Source: Oscillospiraceae bacterium
GTDB lineage: Bacteria > Bacillota > Clostridia > Oscillospirales > UBA644
Reading direction: 5' to 3'
Length of the DNA stretch: 6,053 bases
Assembly: GCA_015067385.1 (NCBI GenBank)
Contig: SVMP01000126.1
Coordinates: 1 to 6,053 of the forward strand
In this document: positions 1-5,843 of the stretch, piece by piece
How the letters are laid out: each line of letters begins with the position of its first letter
Numbering within the stretch: the first letter of the stretch is position 1
Position numbers and translations under genes: made by a program
The notes under the pieces: model-generated
Told to the model about the DNA's origin: nothing
Databases searched by the model: none
Seen by the model: only the letters and a program-made list of their open reading frames with translations

Positions 1-2166
1 AACAAGCTTTCTTTCAGCCGGTTTAACATATTTTACGGAAGAGTCGTACGGCAAAAGCTTAAGAAGAAGACTGTCATAAGCATAAAGCTCTTTATTGACA
101 ATAGTATATCCGTTTTCTATATTGTAATCTGCGACATCGACCGTACCCAAAACAGTATCGTAGATCATCGGAGTAAACTCGCCTTTGATCTTGATCTTAC
201 ATCTCTTCATCTGGTGATATTGTCCTGTATACTCGGTAACAGGTTTACCGTTACAAATAAAGAGCCAATCACAATCATTATCTTTACGGTAATTATAAAT
301 ATGTTTATCGGAAATAATACCGTTTGATTCACGGACTTCTACTGTTCTGAACTGTTCAAGAGCTCCGACAAGAGCATCTCTGGAGATCGCAACGGTAACA
401 GACTTATTGAAAAGAGCTGAAACTGCTTCGGATTCAACCGCATCAACATATTTCGGACAGTCACCCATAAAAATGACCGTACCGCCTGCCTCTTTGAATT
501 TTTCAAGGATCTCAAGGGTTGTGCTTCTGATAGTTTCCATAGCAGGAACGACTACCACTTTATATTTCATCTGACCGACAGAAAGTTCGGAATTATCGAC
601 GCCGCCGAACTGTTCGGGAAGAAGACTTTCACAGATATAATCAAAGTCAAGCTGAGCAAACAAGAGCCATTCAATTGTTGAACTGAAATTACGTTCCATC
701 TGAGCACGGACAGAACCTGTATTTTCAGCAGGACCGTAATGAAGCCAATAGCTTTCTATAGGATGAAGAACAGCTATATCTACCTTAGGACATCCTCTCG
801 TGAGGGCTGTGTTAAGACGAGCATAATGATCTTCAATATACGGATATTCTTTATACCAAGCAGACTGATAGAAAATCGATGCAGGATAGTCTCTTTTTGC
901 TTCACCGTACATAGACATCCATGAAAGATGAGGAACACGTACCGTAATACCGAGAGCTGCCTGCCAGTCACCTTGATGTTTATGACCTCTGAAGTCGAAA
1001 TGCCAACCCGTAACACCGTAAAGCTCGGAAAGAACACCTTCTCTGCCATACTGATGAGCTGCGGACTGCGCCTGTTTAGCTGTTGTATATTCATGCCTGT
1101 CACAAAGCATATCGATACCGGGGATCTGGAATTTGCGATAAGAACGCATTGCTTCACCGAGAGCCGCTGTCTGAGAAGCGAGTGTAGGCTCTTCCATCAT
1201 ATGGCCTGTCATGGAAATACCGTTCTTTTCACACCAATCGCCGCAATTATCGGCAAATGCTTCGGTAAAAAGCTGACAAACATAGTCATGGAAACGGTAA
1301 CGGTTGATTGAAATTTTACCGTTTGGAAGTTCCCAGAAAAGTTCGGGGATATGAGTATCGAGAGCTTCTCCGAATTTTTCTTTGTAAAGATCTTCAAGTC
1401 CGATGGTCCAGGGCATCGTAACATCACTTTCGCTCTTTGCAAAAGAAAGATGACCTTTACGGCTGACCTGCGGTTCGTCTGTAAATATAGCAGGTACAAC
1501 GCCATCAAAATCCGCACCGACAGCTTCCTTGTATCTTTCGTGAGTGGTGTTTATAAAGCAATCGATCGCCTCTTTTGAGATTGTATCAACATATGTCTGA
1601 TAATTATACCAACCGGAAGGTCTGTTAACATCAATATAAGCAAACCATTTTTTACCTTTTGCCTCTGCATCAGGATCGATCATATCATAAGAGATAAGTT
1701 CACCCTTATCATTGAGAACTATATCGTAAACGCGGAAAAGGAACATATCCCCCGTTTCTATAGCGGTCTGCTTATCGGGAAGATTTTCGCGTTTATCGTC
1801 GCATGACATACGAATAAATCTTCCGCGATATTTCGGATTTTTAGTAACAATACCACCTGCTGCGCCGGAAGGCCAGCGGTCTTCATCGTAAAGCCATGCA
1901 AGAGTGTCTGTCTTTTTGGCTTCCTCTGCACAGACTTTTATAAGGTCCATAAACTCATCGGAAAGATACGGAACATCCATACCCGTACGGCTGTGAATAT
2001 GATAGCCGCCAAAGCCCATTTCTTTCATATATCCGATCTGACGGCGGATAATATCGGGGGTAACTTTACAGTTCCAAGCCCAAAACGGAGCGCCTCTGTA
2101 TTCTGAAGTAGGATTCAAAAAGAGATCATTTGACAATGTCTCGTTTTTATTCTTTTTATAAAGCAT
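1..2166 (-). CDS. GH106-like (alpha-L-rhamnosidase-type) glycoside hydrolase, C-terminus cut by window edge
   Basis: An uninterrupted frame of 722 codons runs from ATG at 2166 off the left edge, so the 3' end is missing. The N-terminus (FWAWN at residues 28-32, MKEMGFGGYHIHSR at 47-60, WLYDEDRWPSGAAGG at 91-105) matches the opening of the GH106 catalytic barrel as I know it from clostridial glycosidases. Further barrel motifs are TDEP (229-232), GHMMEEP (321-327) and SELYGVTGW (380-388). E231, E326 and E381 are candidate catalytic acids, but I cannot assign which is acid or base. Around residues 525-575 comes a Rossmann-like segment (YKVVVVPAMETI, then GGTVIFMG), followed by beta-rich sequence with GEFTPMIYD. 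Family members usually continue with beta-sandwich sugar-binding domains, which would lie outside the window. There is no signal peptide, so the enzyme is probably cytoplasmic and acts on imported oligosaccharide. The exact substrate is uncertain: characterised GH106 enzymes cleave alpha-L-rhamnosides, but many clostridial relatives are untested. It has its own promoter and lies downstream of two lipoprotein binding-protein genes. Confidence 0.85.
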   Translation of the reverse strand, partial: MLYKKNKNETLSNDLFLNPTSEYRGAPFWAWNCKVTPDIIRRQIGYMKEMGFGGYHIHSRTGMDVPYLSDEFMDLIKVCAEEAKKTDTLAWLYDEDRWPSGAAGGIVTKNPKYRGRFIRMSCDDKRENLPDKQTAIETGDMFLFRVYDIVLNDKGELISYDMIDPDAEAKGKKWFAYIDVNRPSGWYNYQTYVDTISKEAIDCFINTTHERYKEAVGADFDGVVPAIFTDEPQVSRKGHLSFAKSESDVTMPWTIGLEDLYKEKFGEALDTHIPELFWELPNGKISINRYRFHDYVCQLFTEAFADNCGDWCEKNGISMTGHMMEEPTLASQTAALGEAMRSYRKFQIPGIDMLCDRHEYTTAKQAQSAAHQYGREGVLSELYGVTGWHFDFRGHKHQGDWQAALGITVRVPHLSWMSMYGEAKRDYPASIFYQSAWYKEYPYIEDHYARLNTALTRGCPKVDIAVLHPIESYWLHYGPAENTGSVRAQMERNFSSTIEWLLFAQLDFDYICESLLPEQFGGVDNSELSVGQMKYKVVVVPAMETIRSTTLEILEKFKEAGGTVIFMGDCPKYVDAVESEAVSALFNKSVTVAISRDALVGALEQFRTVEVRESNGIISDKHIYNYRKDNDCDWLFICNGKPVTEYTGQYHQMKRCKIKIKGEFTPMIYDTVLGTVDVADYNIENGYTIVNKELYAYDSLLLKLLPYDSSVKYVKPAERKLV

Positions 2167-2177
2167 ACCTTTAAACA

Positions 2178-2184
2178 CCCTTTC
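2178..2184 (-). promoter_or_regulatory. Ribosome binding site of the GH106-like gene
   Basis: Read on the minus strand this is GAAAGGG, 11 bases before the ATG at 2166. A second purine run, AAAGG, lies one base before the ATG and is too close to serve. An in-frame GTG at 2178 overlaps this site, which argues for the ATG as start. Confidence 0.55.
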
Positions 2185-2206
2185 GTGTTTATTTCATATA
2201 GATACT

Positions 2207-2235
2207 ATTTTAGCACATATAAAAGCCTATGTCAA
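2207..2235 (-). promoter_or_regulatory. Sigma-A promoter of the GH106-like gene
   Basis: On the minus strand a perfect -35 TTGACA (2230-2235) is followed by 17 bases and a -10 TAAAAT (2207-2212). Transcription would start near 2200, giving a leader of roughly 34 bases, too short for a riboswitch. The promoter sits just beyond the terminator of the upstream gene, so the hydrolase appears to be transcribed on its own. Confidence 0.85.
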
Positions 2236-2254
2236 GAAAAATTTACATATTTTG

Positions 2255-2286
2255 AAAAAAAATCGGCTCTTCAAAAGAAAAGCCGA
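2255..2286 (-). terminator. Rho-independent terminator after the inner binding-protein gene
   Basis: On the minus strand a 10-bp stem (TCGGCTTTTC paired with GAAGAGCCGA, one G-U pair) closes a TTTT loop and is followed by eight T residues (2255-2262). The stem begins 11 bases past the stop codon at 2298-2300. It separates the binding-protein transcript from the hydrolase gene. Confidence 0.9.
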
Positions 2287-2297
2287 CAAATAATATT

Positions 2298-3740
2298 TTA
2301 TTCTTCACCAAACATTGCAACGTAGCCGTTAAGGGTGTCCCCGATAGAAGTGGCAAACATTTCGTCCATAATATTTCTGTAACCGTCAATAAGTTCTGCC
2401 GCAGACTTTTCTGAGGAAGGAGCATTTTCGGGAATACTGCGTGCGCCTCCGCCGGCAGTGTAGAAATAGTTATAACTTGAATTCAGACAAATATCAAAGA
2501 AAGCTTCCGCATCGCGTTTATCAAAGAAGTTATTATGAGTCATATACTCTTTGATAGCATCAAACGATGGGTATTCATCAAAAGGTTCAAATATCGCATC
2601 AACAGCCATTGCAGCCGCATCGATATTATCGGTAATAGACGGGAAAGAAATAGTATAGTTCATCGCATGATAAACGCCGCCGGTATAGCCCGGATCAACA
2701 TCGGGACCTGCAGGAGTACGAAGAATCGCAAAATTATCAACTTCTTTCGAGATAGTTCCGAAAGTACCATAAATATACTGAGCGGGGTTAAACGAGTAGC
2801 AGACGAGACCATCGCAGAAATTGTTAACAACGCCGAGAACGTCATTTGTAGGATCGTATGTATGAGAAAGATCGCCGGAACGAAGAGTACGGACATATTC
2901 TATAGCATTGAATGAACCGGGTTCATAATAACCGCAAGTGAAAGAGAGTTTATCTTTAATTCTGGTAAGAGAAACGCCGTTTGAACGGAAAAACATCTCA
3001 GAAAGATACGGAGTATGTCCCCCAAGTCCCCAGATTTTCGTTTCAGTACCCTCAACAACGGTACATTTTTGGATCTGCTCACTAAATGTTTCCCATGTCC
3101 ACAATCCCTGTTCGTATAATTCACGTGGATCATCACCGGCAACCGTCGAAATAAGGTTCATACTGGCAACCAGGGGATATCCGAAAGAGGAATACACCAG
3201 ATCGGGCCATGCGGCAGGCAAAAGACCGTAAAGATCGTCTTTATAACACAAACATTCAAGGAGCATCGGAGTGCCCCATTTTTCACTGTCAGTATAGTCG
3301 ATATAATCACCAAGAGACGAAATGCTTGAAAGATAGCCTGCTTTCATCCATGAATAATAACTCATGGAAGGAACAAACATTATATCGCAAGGAGCTGTTC
3401 CGACAGACATACCGAAAGTAAAAGCTGAATTGAAATTGCTCATATATATCGCATTTATCTTGCAATCCAAAGCTTTTTCGACATCGGCAATTCGCTGGGT
3501 TGCATGGTCGGCAAGACCTGTACCTATACCGTATCCAAGAACATTTTCATCAACCAAAGCACCGTTCGTTGAATCGAAATAGCTTGCGATGGTTAATTCA
3601 AGACCGCCAAAACCGACAACGTCTTCTCCGGAAATATCAAGATCAAATATTTCCTCTTGAGGTTGAGAGCACGAGATCAAAGAAGCAACCATAAAAGCCG
3701 CTAATACAAAACTCAAAACGGATACTGTTTTCTTTTTCAT
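2298..3740 (-). CDS. Lipoprotein extracellular solute-binding protein (ABC importer type), inner paralogue
   Basis: The product is 480 residues. A type II signal peptide spans residues 1-23 (MKKK basic head, hydrophobic core, lipobox LISC) with Cys24 as the predicted lipidated residue, so the mature protein should be anchored to the outer face of the membrane. The body resembles family 1 extracellular solute-binding proteins in length and motifs: YKDDLYGLLPAAW (166-178), a conserved GLWTWETFSEQ segment near 212-222, which is typical of sugar-binding CUT1-type proteins, and a helical C-terminal half with EYMTHNNFF (398-406). The likely role is to capture a carbohydrate or similar ligand for an ABC importer, but the ligand cannot be read from the sequence and no permease gene is nearby. 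The ATG at 3740 was preferred over a TTG 21 bases upstream because the Shine-Dalgarno lies between them and the signal peptide begins here. It is a close paralogue of the adjacent gene at 3855-5321 and has its own promoter and terminator. Confidence 0.85.
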   Translation of the reverse strand: MKKKTVSVLSFVLAAFMVASLISCSQPQEEIFDLDISGEDVVGFGGLELTIASYFDSTNGALVDENVLGYGIGTGLADHATQRIADVEKALDCKINAIYMSNFNSAFTFGMSVGTAPCDIMFVPSMSYYSWMKAGYLSSISSLGDYIDYTDSEKWGTPMLLECLCYKDDLYGLLPAAWPDLVYSSFGYPLVASMNLISTVAGDDPRELYEQGLWTWETFSEQIQKCTVVEGTETKIWGLGGHTPYLSEMFFRSNGVSLTRIKDKLSFTCGYYEPGSFNAIEYVRTLRSGDLSHTYDPTNDVLGVVNNFCDGLVCYSFNPAQYIYGTFGTISKEVDNFAILRTPAGPDVDPGYTGGVYHAMNYTISFPSITDNIDAAAMAVDAIFEPFDEYPSFDAIKEYMTHNNFFDKRDAEAFFDICLNSSYNYFYTAGGGARSIPENAPSSEKSAAELIDGYRNIMDEMFATSIGDTLNGYVAMFGEE

Positions 3741-3748
3741 TGTCAGAA

Positions 3749-3758
3749 CCTCTTTTCC
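3749..3758 (-). promoter_or_regulatory. Ribosome binding site that fixes the start of the inner binding-protein gene
   Basis: On the minus strand GGAAAAGAGG ends eight bases before the ATG at 3740. It falls inside the longer frame that opens at TTG 3761, which shows that the extension is not translated. Confidence 0.8.
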
Positions 3759-3782
3759 CAATTTTGTTATATATTTTAATTA

Positions 3783-3811
3783 ATTATAACATATATCCTA
3801 CTTTTTGTCAA
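3783..3811 (-). promoter_or_regulatory. Perfect-consensus sigma-A promoter of the inner binding-protein gene
   Basis: On the minus strand TTGACA (3806-3811), a 17-base spacer and TATAAT (3783-3788) match the consensus at every position. Transcription would start near 3776, giving a leader of about 36 bases. The -35 box lies only three bases beyond the T-tract of the preceding terminator. I see no obvious operator palindrome or catabolite-response element around it, so strong or constitutive expression is likely unless a regulator binds the short AT-rich leader. Confidence 0.9.
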
Positions 3812-3814
3812 CAC

Positions 3815-3845
3815 AAAAAAGAGCCCCTTATTAAAGAAGCTCTTT
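3815..3845 (-). terminator. Rho-independent terminator after the outer binding-protein gene
   Basis: On the minus strand AAAGAGCTTCTT pairs with AAGGGGCTCTTT (12 bp, two G-U pairs) around a TAAT loop. The T-run of the right arm continues to six T residues (3815-3820). It lies 9 bases past the stop codon of the gene ending at 3855. Confidence 0.85.
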
Positions 3846-3854
3846 ATTTAAAAA

Positions 3855-5321
3855 TTATTCAACTGTTTCGAGATCTGGATAAAGAACAGCGTACGCCTGA
3901 AGCATATCGCCTACTGCATTTGCAAAGAAATCATTAACTTCGCTTTCGTACTTTTCAAGCAATTCAGCTGTAGGAGTATCAGTTCTGCCGATTTCAGCGG
4001 AAATATTTCTTACAGCACCGCCTGCGGAGTAGAAATGATTGTATGCACAGTTATCAAGGATATCATAGAAAGCTTCAGCATCACGGTCATCAAAGAAGTT
4101 ATTGTGTGTCATATATGCTTTAACATCATCAATAGTTTCATAACCTGTAAGCGGTTCGAAGATCGCATCCGCAACAATAGCAGCAGCTTCTATATTATGG
4201 TTGATAGTAGAAGTCGGGAATGCAAGGGTATATGTCATACCGTCAAAAATACCGAACGCATGATCGGACGGAACATCGGGACCTACAGGAGTACGAAGAA
4301 CGGCATAGTTGTCAATAGACTGAGCAACATCGCCCCAAACGCCGAAAATAAACTTGGTGGGCATAAAGCTGTAAGCAGCTTCTTCAGCACAGAATTTTGC
4401 AACAACGGCATTCGGATCAGGTTCGGAGGTCTTATCAAAAGTATAAGCAAGAGGACCGTAGATTACATGACGGACCTCATCGGCAGCGGCATAAAGAGAA
4501 CTTTCAAAGAAACCGCATCTGAGAGAAACTTTTCCGCCGATTCGTGCGAGAGCAACACCGTTGGAACCGAGAATCATTTCAGAGAAATAAGGAGAGTGAG
4601 CAGTAAGACCGAAGATCTTTGTTTCAGAGCCTTCTATTACGGTACATTTTTCAAGCTGATCGTTAAATGTTGCCCAATTCCAAACGCCTTGTTCGTAAAG
4701 TTCACGAGGATCATCACCGCCTGCAGAAGCGATGATATCCATATTAGCAACAAGAGGATAGCCGAAAGAAGAATAAATAAGATCGGGCCAAGCAGCAGGG
4801 AGAAGACCGTAAAGATCGTCTTTATAGAATACGCACTCAAGAAGGTTCGATTCACCCCATTTTGCGCTGTTCGTATAATCGATATAATCACCGAGTTCGT
4901 TGTTAATACCTGCAAGATAACCTGCTTTTGCCCATGAATAAATGTCAAAAGAAGTTATAAGCGCAAGTTCACAGGGGGAAACACCGCCCGCAATACCGCT
5001 GGAAAAAGCATTGGAAAAATCAGACCAGTTTTTATACTCAAGATTGATCTTGCAATCGTATGTTTTCTCAACTTCTCTGAGTCTTTCAGTTGCAAGATCC
5101 GCAAGGCCGGTACCTATGGGATAACCTAAAACGTTCTCGCCTTCGGTATTATTGTTACCGGAATAGAATGAGGAATAAAAACTGAGTTCAAGTCCGTCAA
5201 ATCCTGTTTCGACGGCTTCGCCGCTGAAATCAATATCAAAAACCTCTTCCTGCTCCTGCGTACAGGAAAGGAGAGTTACAGACATGATCACAGCTAAAAT
5301 CAAACATATAATCTTTTTCAT
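3855..5321 (-). CDS. Lipoprotein extracellular solute-binding protein (ABC importer type), outer paralogue
   Basis: The product is 488 residues. Residues 1-19 form a lipoprotein signal peptide (MKK head, hydrophobic core, lipobox LLSC) with Cys20 as the predicted lipid anchor. The mature protein has the size and motif pattern of family 1 solute-binding proteins: YKDDLYGLLPAAW at 166-178, GVWNWATFNDQ at 212-222 and AYMTHNNFF at 402-410. Over residues 143-239 it aligns without gaps to the neighbouring paralogue with 72 of 97 identical residues by hand count. The rest is more divergent, especially around 270-320, where ligand preference could differ. The ligand is unknown; a carbohydrate is the best guess from the family and from the downstream glycosidase. 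The ATG at 5321 is supported by AAGGAG six bases upstream. A longer frame opening at TTG 5402 is rejected because the promoter lies within it. No membrane or ATPase subunit of a transporter is in the window. Confidence 0.85.
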   Translation of the reverse strand: MKKIICLILAVIMSVTLLSCTQEQEEVFDIDFSGEAVETGFDGLELSFYSSFYSGNNNTEGENVLGYPIGTGLADLATERLREVEKTYDCKINLEYKNWSDFSNAFSSGIAGGVSPCELALITSFDIYSWAKAGYLAGINNELGDYIDYTNSAKWGESNLLECVFYKDDLYGLLPAAWPDLIYSSFGYPLVANMDIIASAGGDDPRELYEQGVWNWATFNDQLEKCTVIEGSETKIFGLTAHSPYFSEMILGSNGVALARIGGKVSLRCGFFESSLYAAADEVRHVIYGPLAYTFDKTSEPDPNAVVAKFCAEEAAYSFMPTKFIFGVWGDVAQSIDNYAVLRTPVGPDVPSDHAFGIFDGMTYTLAFPTSTINHNIEAAAIVADAIFEPLTGYETIDDVKAYMTHNNFFDDRDAEAFYDILDNCAYNHFYSAGGAVRNISAEIGRTDTPTAELLEKYESEVNDFFANAVGDMLQAYAVLYPDLETVE

Positions 5322-5327
5322 ACATGT

Positions 5328-5333
5328 CTCCTT
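5328..5333 (-). promoter_or_regulatory. Ribosome binding site of the outer binding-protein gene
   Basis: AAGGAG on the minus strand, six bases before the ATG at 5321. It selects MKKIICL as the N-terminus over the longer open frame. Confidence 0.85.
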
Positions 5334-5346
5334 AAAATTTTCTTTA

Positions 5347-5375
5347 ATTGTACCACAATACATATTTAAAGTCAA
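5347..5375 (-). promoter_or_regulatory. Sigma-A promoter of the outer binding-protein gene
   Basis: On the minus strand TTGACT (5370-5375), 17 bases, then TACAAT (5347-5352). A TGG directly before the -10 gives an extended -10 element (TGn). Transcription would start near 5340, leaving a leader of only about 20 bases. It is back to back with the csoR promoter, the two -35 boxes being 82 bases apart. Confidence 0.85.
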
Positions 5376-5420
5376 CATAATATCCCTATCACTTTTTAAC
5401 AATAAAAGTTATGAAAATCA

Positions 5421-5452
5421 AACTTTTTTAAAAATAAAAAAATTTTTTTAAA
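5421..5452 (+). promoter_or_regulatory. A-tract/T-tract region, possible UP element upstream of the csoR promoter
   Basis: This stretch is almost pure A and T, with A7 followed by T7 at 5436-5449, and it ends five bases before the csoR -35 box. Position and composition fit an UP element that contacts the RNA polymerase alpha subunit, or intrinsically bent DNA. No hairpin with GC pairs is present, so it is not a terminator. Function is inferred. Confidence 0.45.
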
Positions 5453-5457
5453 CCCTC

Positions 5458-5486
5458 TTGACAAATACCCATAGGGGGTATATAAT
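5458..5486 (+). promoter_or_regulatory. Perfect-consensus sigma-A promoter of the csoR-copA operon
   Basis: TTGACA (5458-5463), a 17-base spacer and TATAAT (5481-5486). The start of transcription would be near 5493, inside the second inverted repeat. A promoter this strong needs tight repression, which fits the two CsoR-type operators that overlap it. Confidence 0.92.
5465..5481 (+). promoter_or_regulatory. CsoR operator, upstream box in the promoter spacer
   Basis: ATACCC, five bases, GGGTAT: an inverted repeat with a GC-rich core flanked by A/T, as in known CsoR operators (TACCC...GGGTA). It fills the spacer and touches the first base of the -10, so a bound repressor would block RNA polymerase. 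Confidence 0.85.
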
Positions 5487-5490
5487 ATAA

Positions 5491-5506
5491 ATACCCCCAG
5501 GGGTAT
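5491..5506 (+). promoter_or_regulatory. CsoR operator, downstream box at the transcription start
   Basis: ATACCCCCAGGGGTAT is a 7-bp inverted repeat around a two-base centre. It overlaps the predicted transcription start. Its centre lies about 25 bases after that of the upstream box, so two CsoR tetramers could bind side by side. Confidence 0.82.
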
Positions 5507-5510
5507 TCTG

Positions 5511-5516
5511 AAAGGA
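5511..5516 (+). promoter_or_regulatory. Ribosome binding site of csoR
   Basis: AAAGGA, nine bases before the ATG at 5526. An out-of-frame ATG at 5516 overlaps it and would give only six codons, so it is disregarded. Confidence 0.7.
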
Positions 5517-5525
5517 TGAAAAACA

Positions 5526-5843
5526 ATGGAATGTAAATGCAGTAAAGAAAAATGCAATGAATGTTCATATAAGAAAACACCGAGAAGCGAAGAAACCGTT
5601 AAACTGTTAAAAAACAGGCTGAACAGAATATCCGGGCAGATCGGCGGAATAATCAATATGCTCGAAGACGGACGTTACTGCGGCGATATTTTAACACAAG
5701 TGGCGGCAATCGAAAGTGCTCTTGAAAGTTTTGCATACGTTGTATTAAAAGAACACATGGAAACGTGTGTTGTCGAAAAAATCAAGGACGGCGACACAGA
5801 CGTTATTTCCGAAACAGTTGAACTTATGAGGAAATTAAAATAA
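5526..5843 (+). CDS. csoR: Copper-sensing transcriptional repressor, CsoR family
   Basis: This 105-residue all-helical repressor should bind the operators in front of its own gene and release them when Cu(I) binds. The Cu(I) ligand set Cys-His-Cys is visible as Cys52 (in DGRYCGDIL), His77 and Cys81 (in KEHMETC). The 25 and 4 residue spacings are the same as in M. tuberculosis CsoR (C36, H61, C65). This marks it as a copper sensor rather than an RcnR (nickel/cobalt), FrmR (formaldehyde) or CstR (persulfide) member. The helix 1 signature (LLKNRLNRISGQIGGI, 27-42) is typical of the family. The N-terminal tail is unusual in carrying four extra cysteines (C3, C5, C10, C13, pattern CKC-x4-CNEC), which could form a second metal or redox site. 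The length is close to that of other family members. The stop codon overlaps the start of the ATPase gene by one base, so the two are translationally linked. Confidence 0.95.
   Translation: MECKCSKEKCNECSYKKTPRSEETVKLLKNRLNRISGQIGGIINMLEDGRYCGDILTQVAAIESALESFAYVVLKEHMETCVVEKIKDGDTDVISETVELMRKLK

Larger units (their letters stand above)
2298..5321 (-). repeat. Tandem gene duplication (two binding-protein paralogues)
   Basis: The two neighbouring lipoprotein genes are homologous along their whole length and in the same orientation. The protein block at 4605-4895 and its counterpart at 3024-3314 share 72 of 97 residues. The longest exact DNA match I noticed is 24 bases (3222-3245 and 4803-4826, coding for YKDDLYGL). 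Divergence outside the core is substantial, so the duplication is not recent. Confidence 0.85.

Noticed and set aside
739..1578. Several short open frames on both strands inside the left part of the window
   Set aside because: All overlap the long uninterrupted hydrolase frame, which carries clear GH106 motifs throughout; the short ones show no domain or start signals.
3741..3761. Upstream TTG start for the inner binding protein
   Set aside because: The Shine-Dalgarno GGAAAAGAGG lies inside this extension, and the lipoprotein signal peptide begins at the ATG at 3740.
4035..4937. A 300-codon open frame on the plus strand opposite the outer binding-protein gene
   Set aside because: It is antisense to a clearly coding, homologous gene. 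Its predicted product shows no recognisable domain, and it has no supporting ribosome binding site or promoter that I can see. It is a shadow of the opposite frame.
5322..5402. Upstream start (TTG 5402) for the outer binding protein
   Set aside because: The -35 and -10 boxes (5347-5375) are inside the extension, and AAGGAG sits just before the ATG at 5321.
5396..5656. Minus-strand 86-codon frame across the csoR start region
   Set aside because: It runs antisense through the csoR promoter, operators and N-terminal coding region, and the translation is low-complexity and hydrophobic without any start signal.
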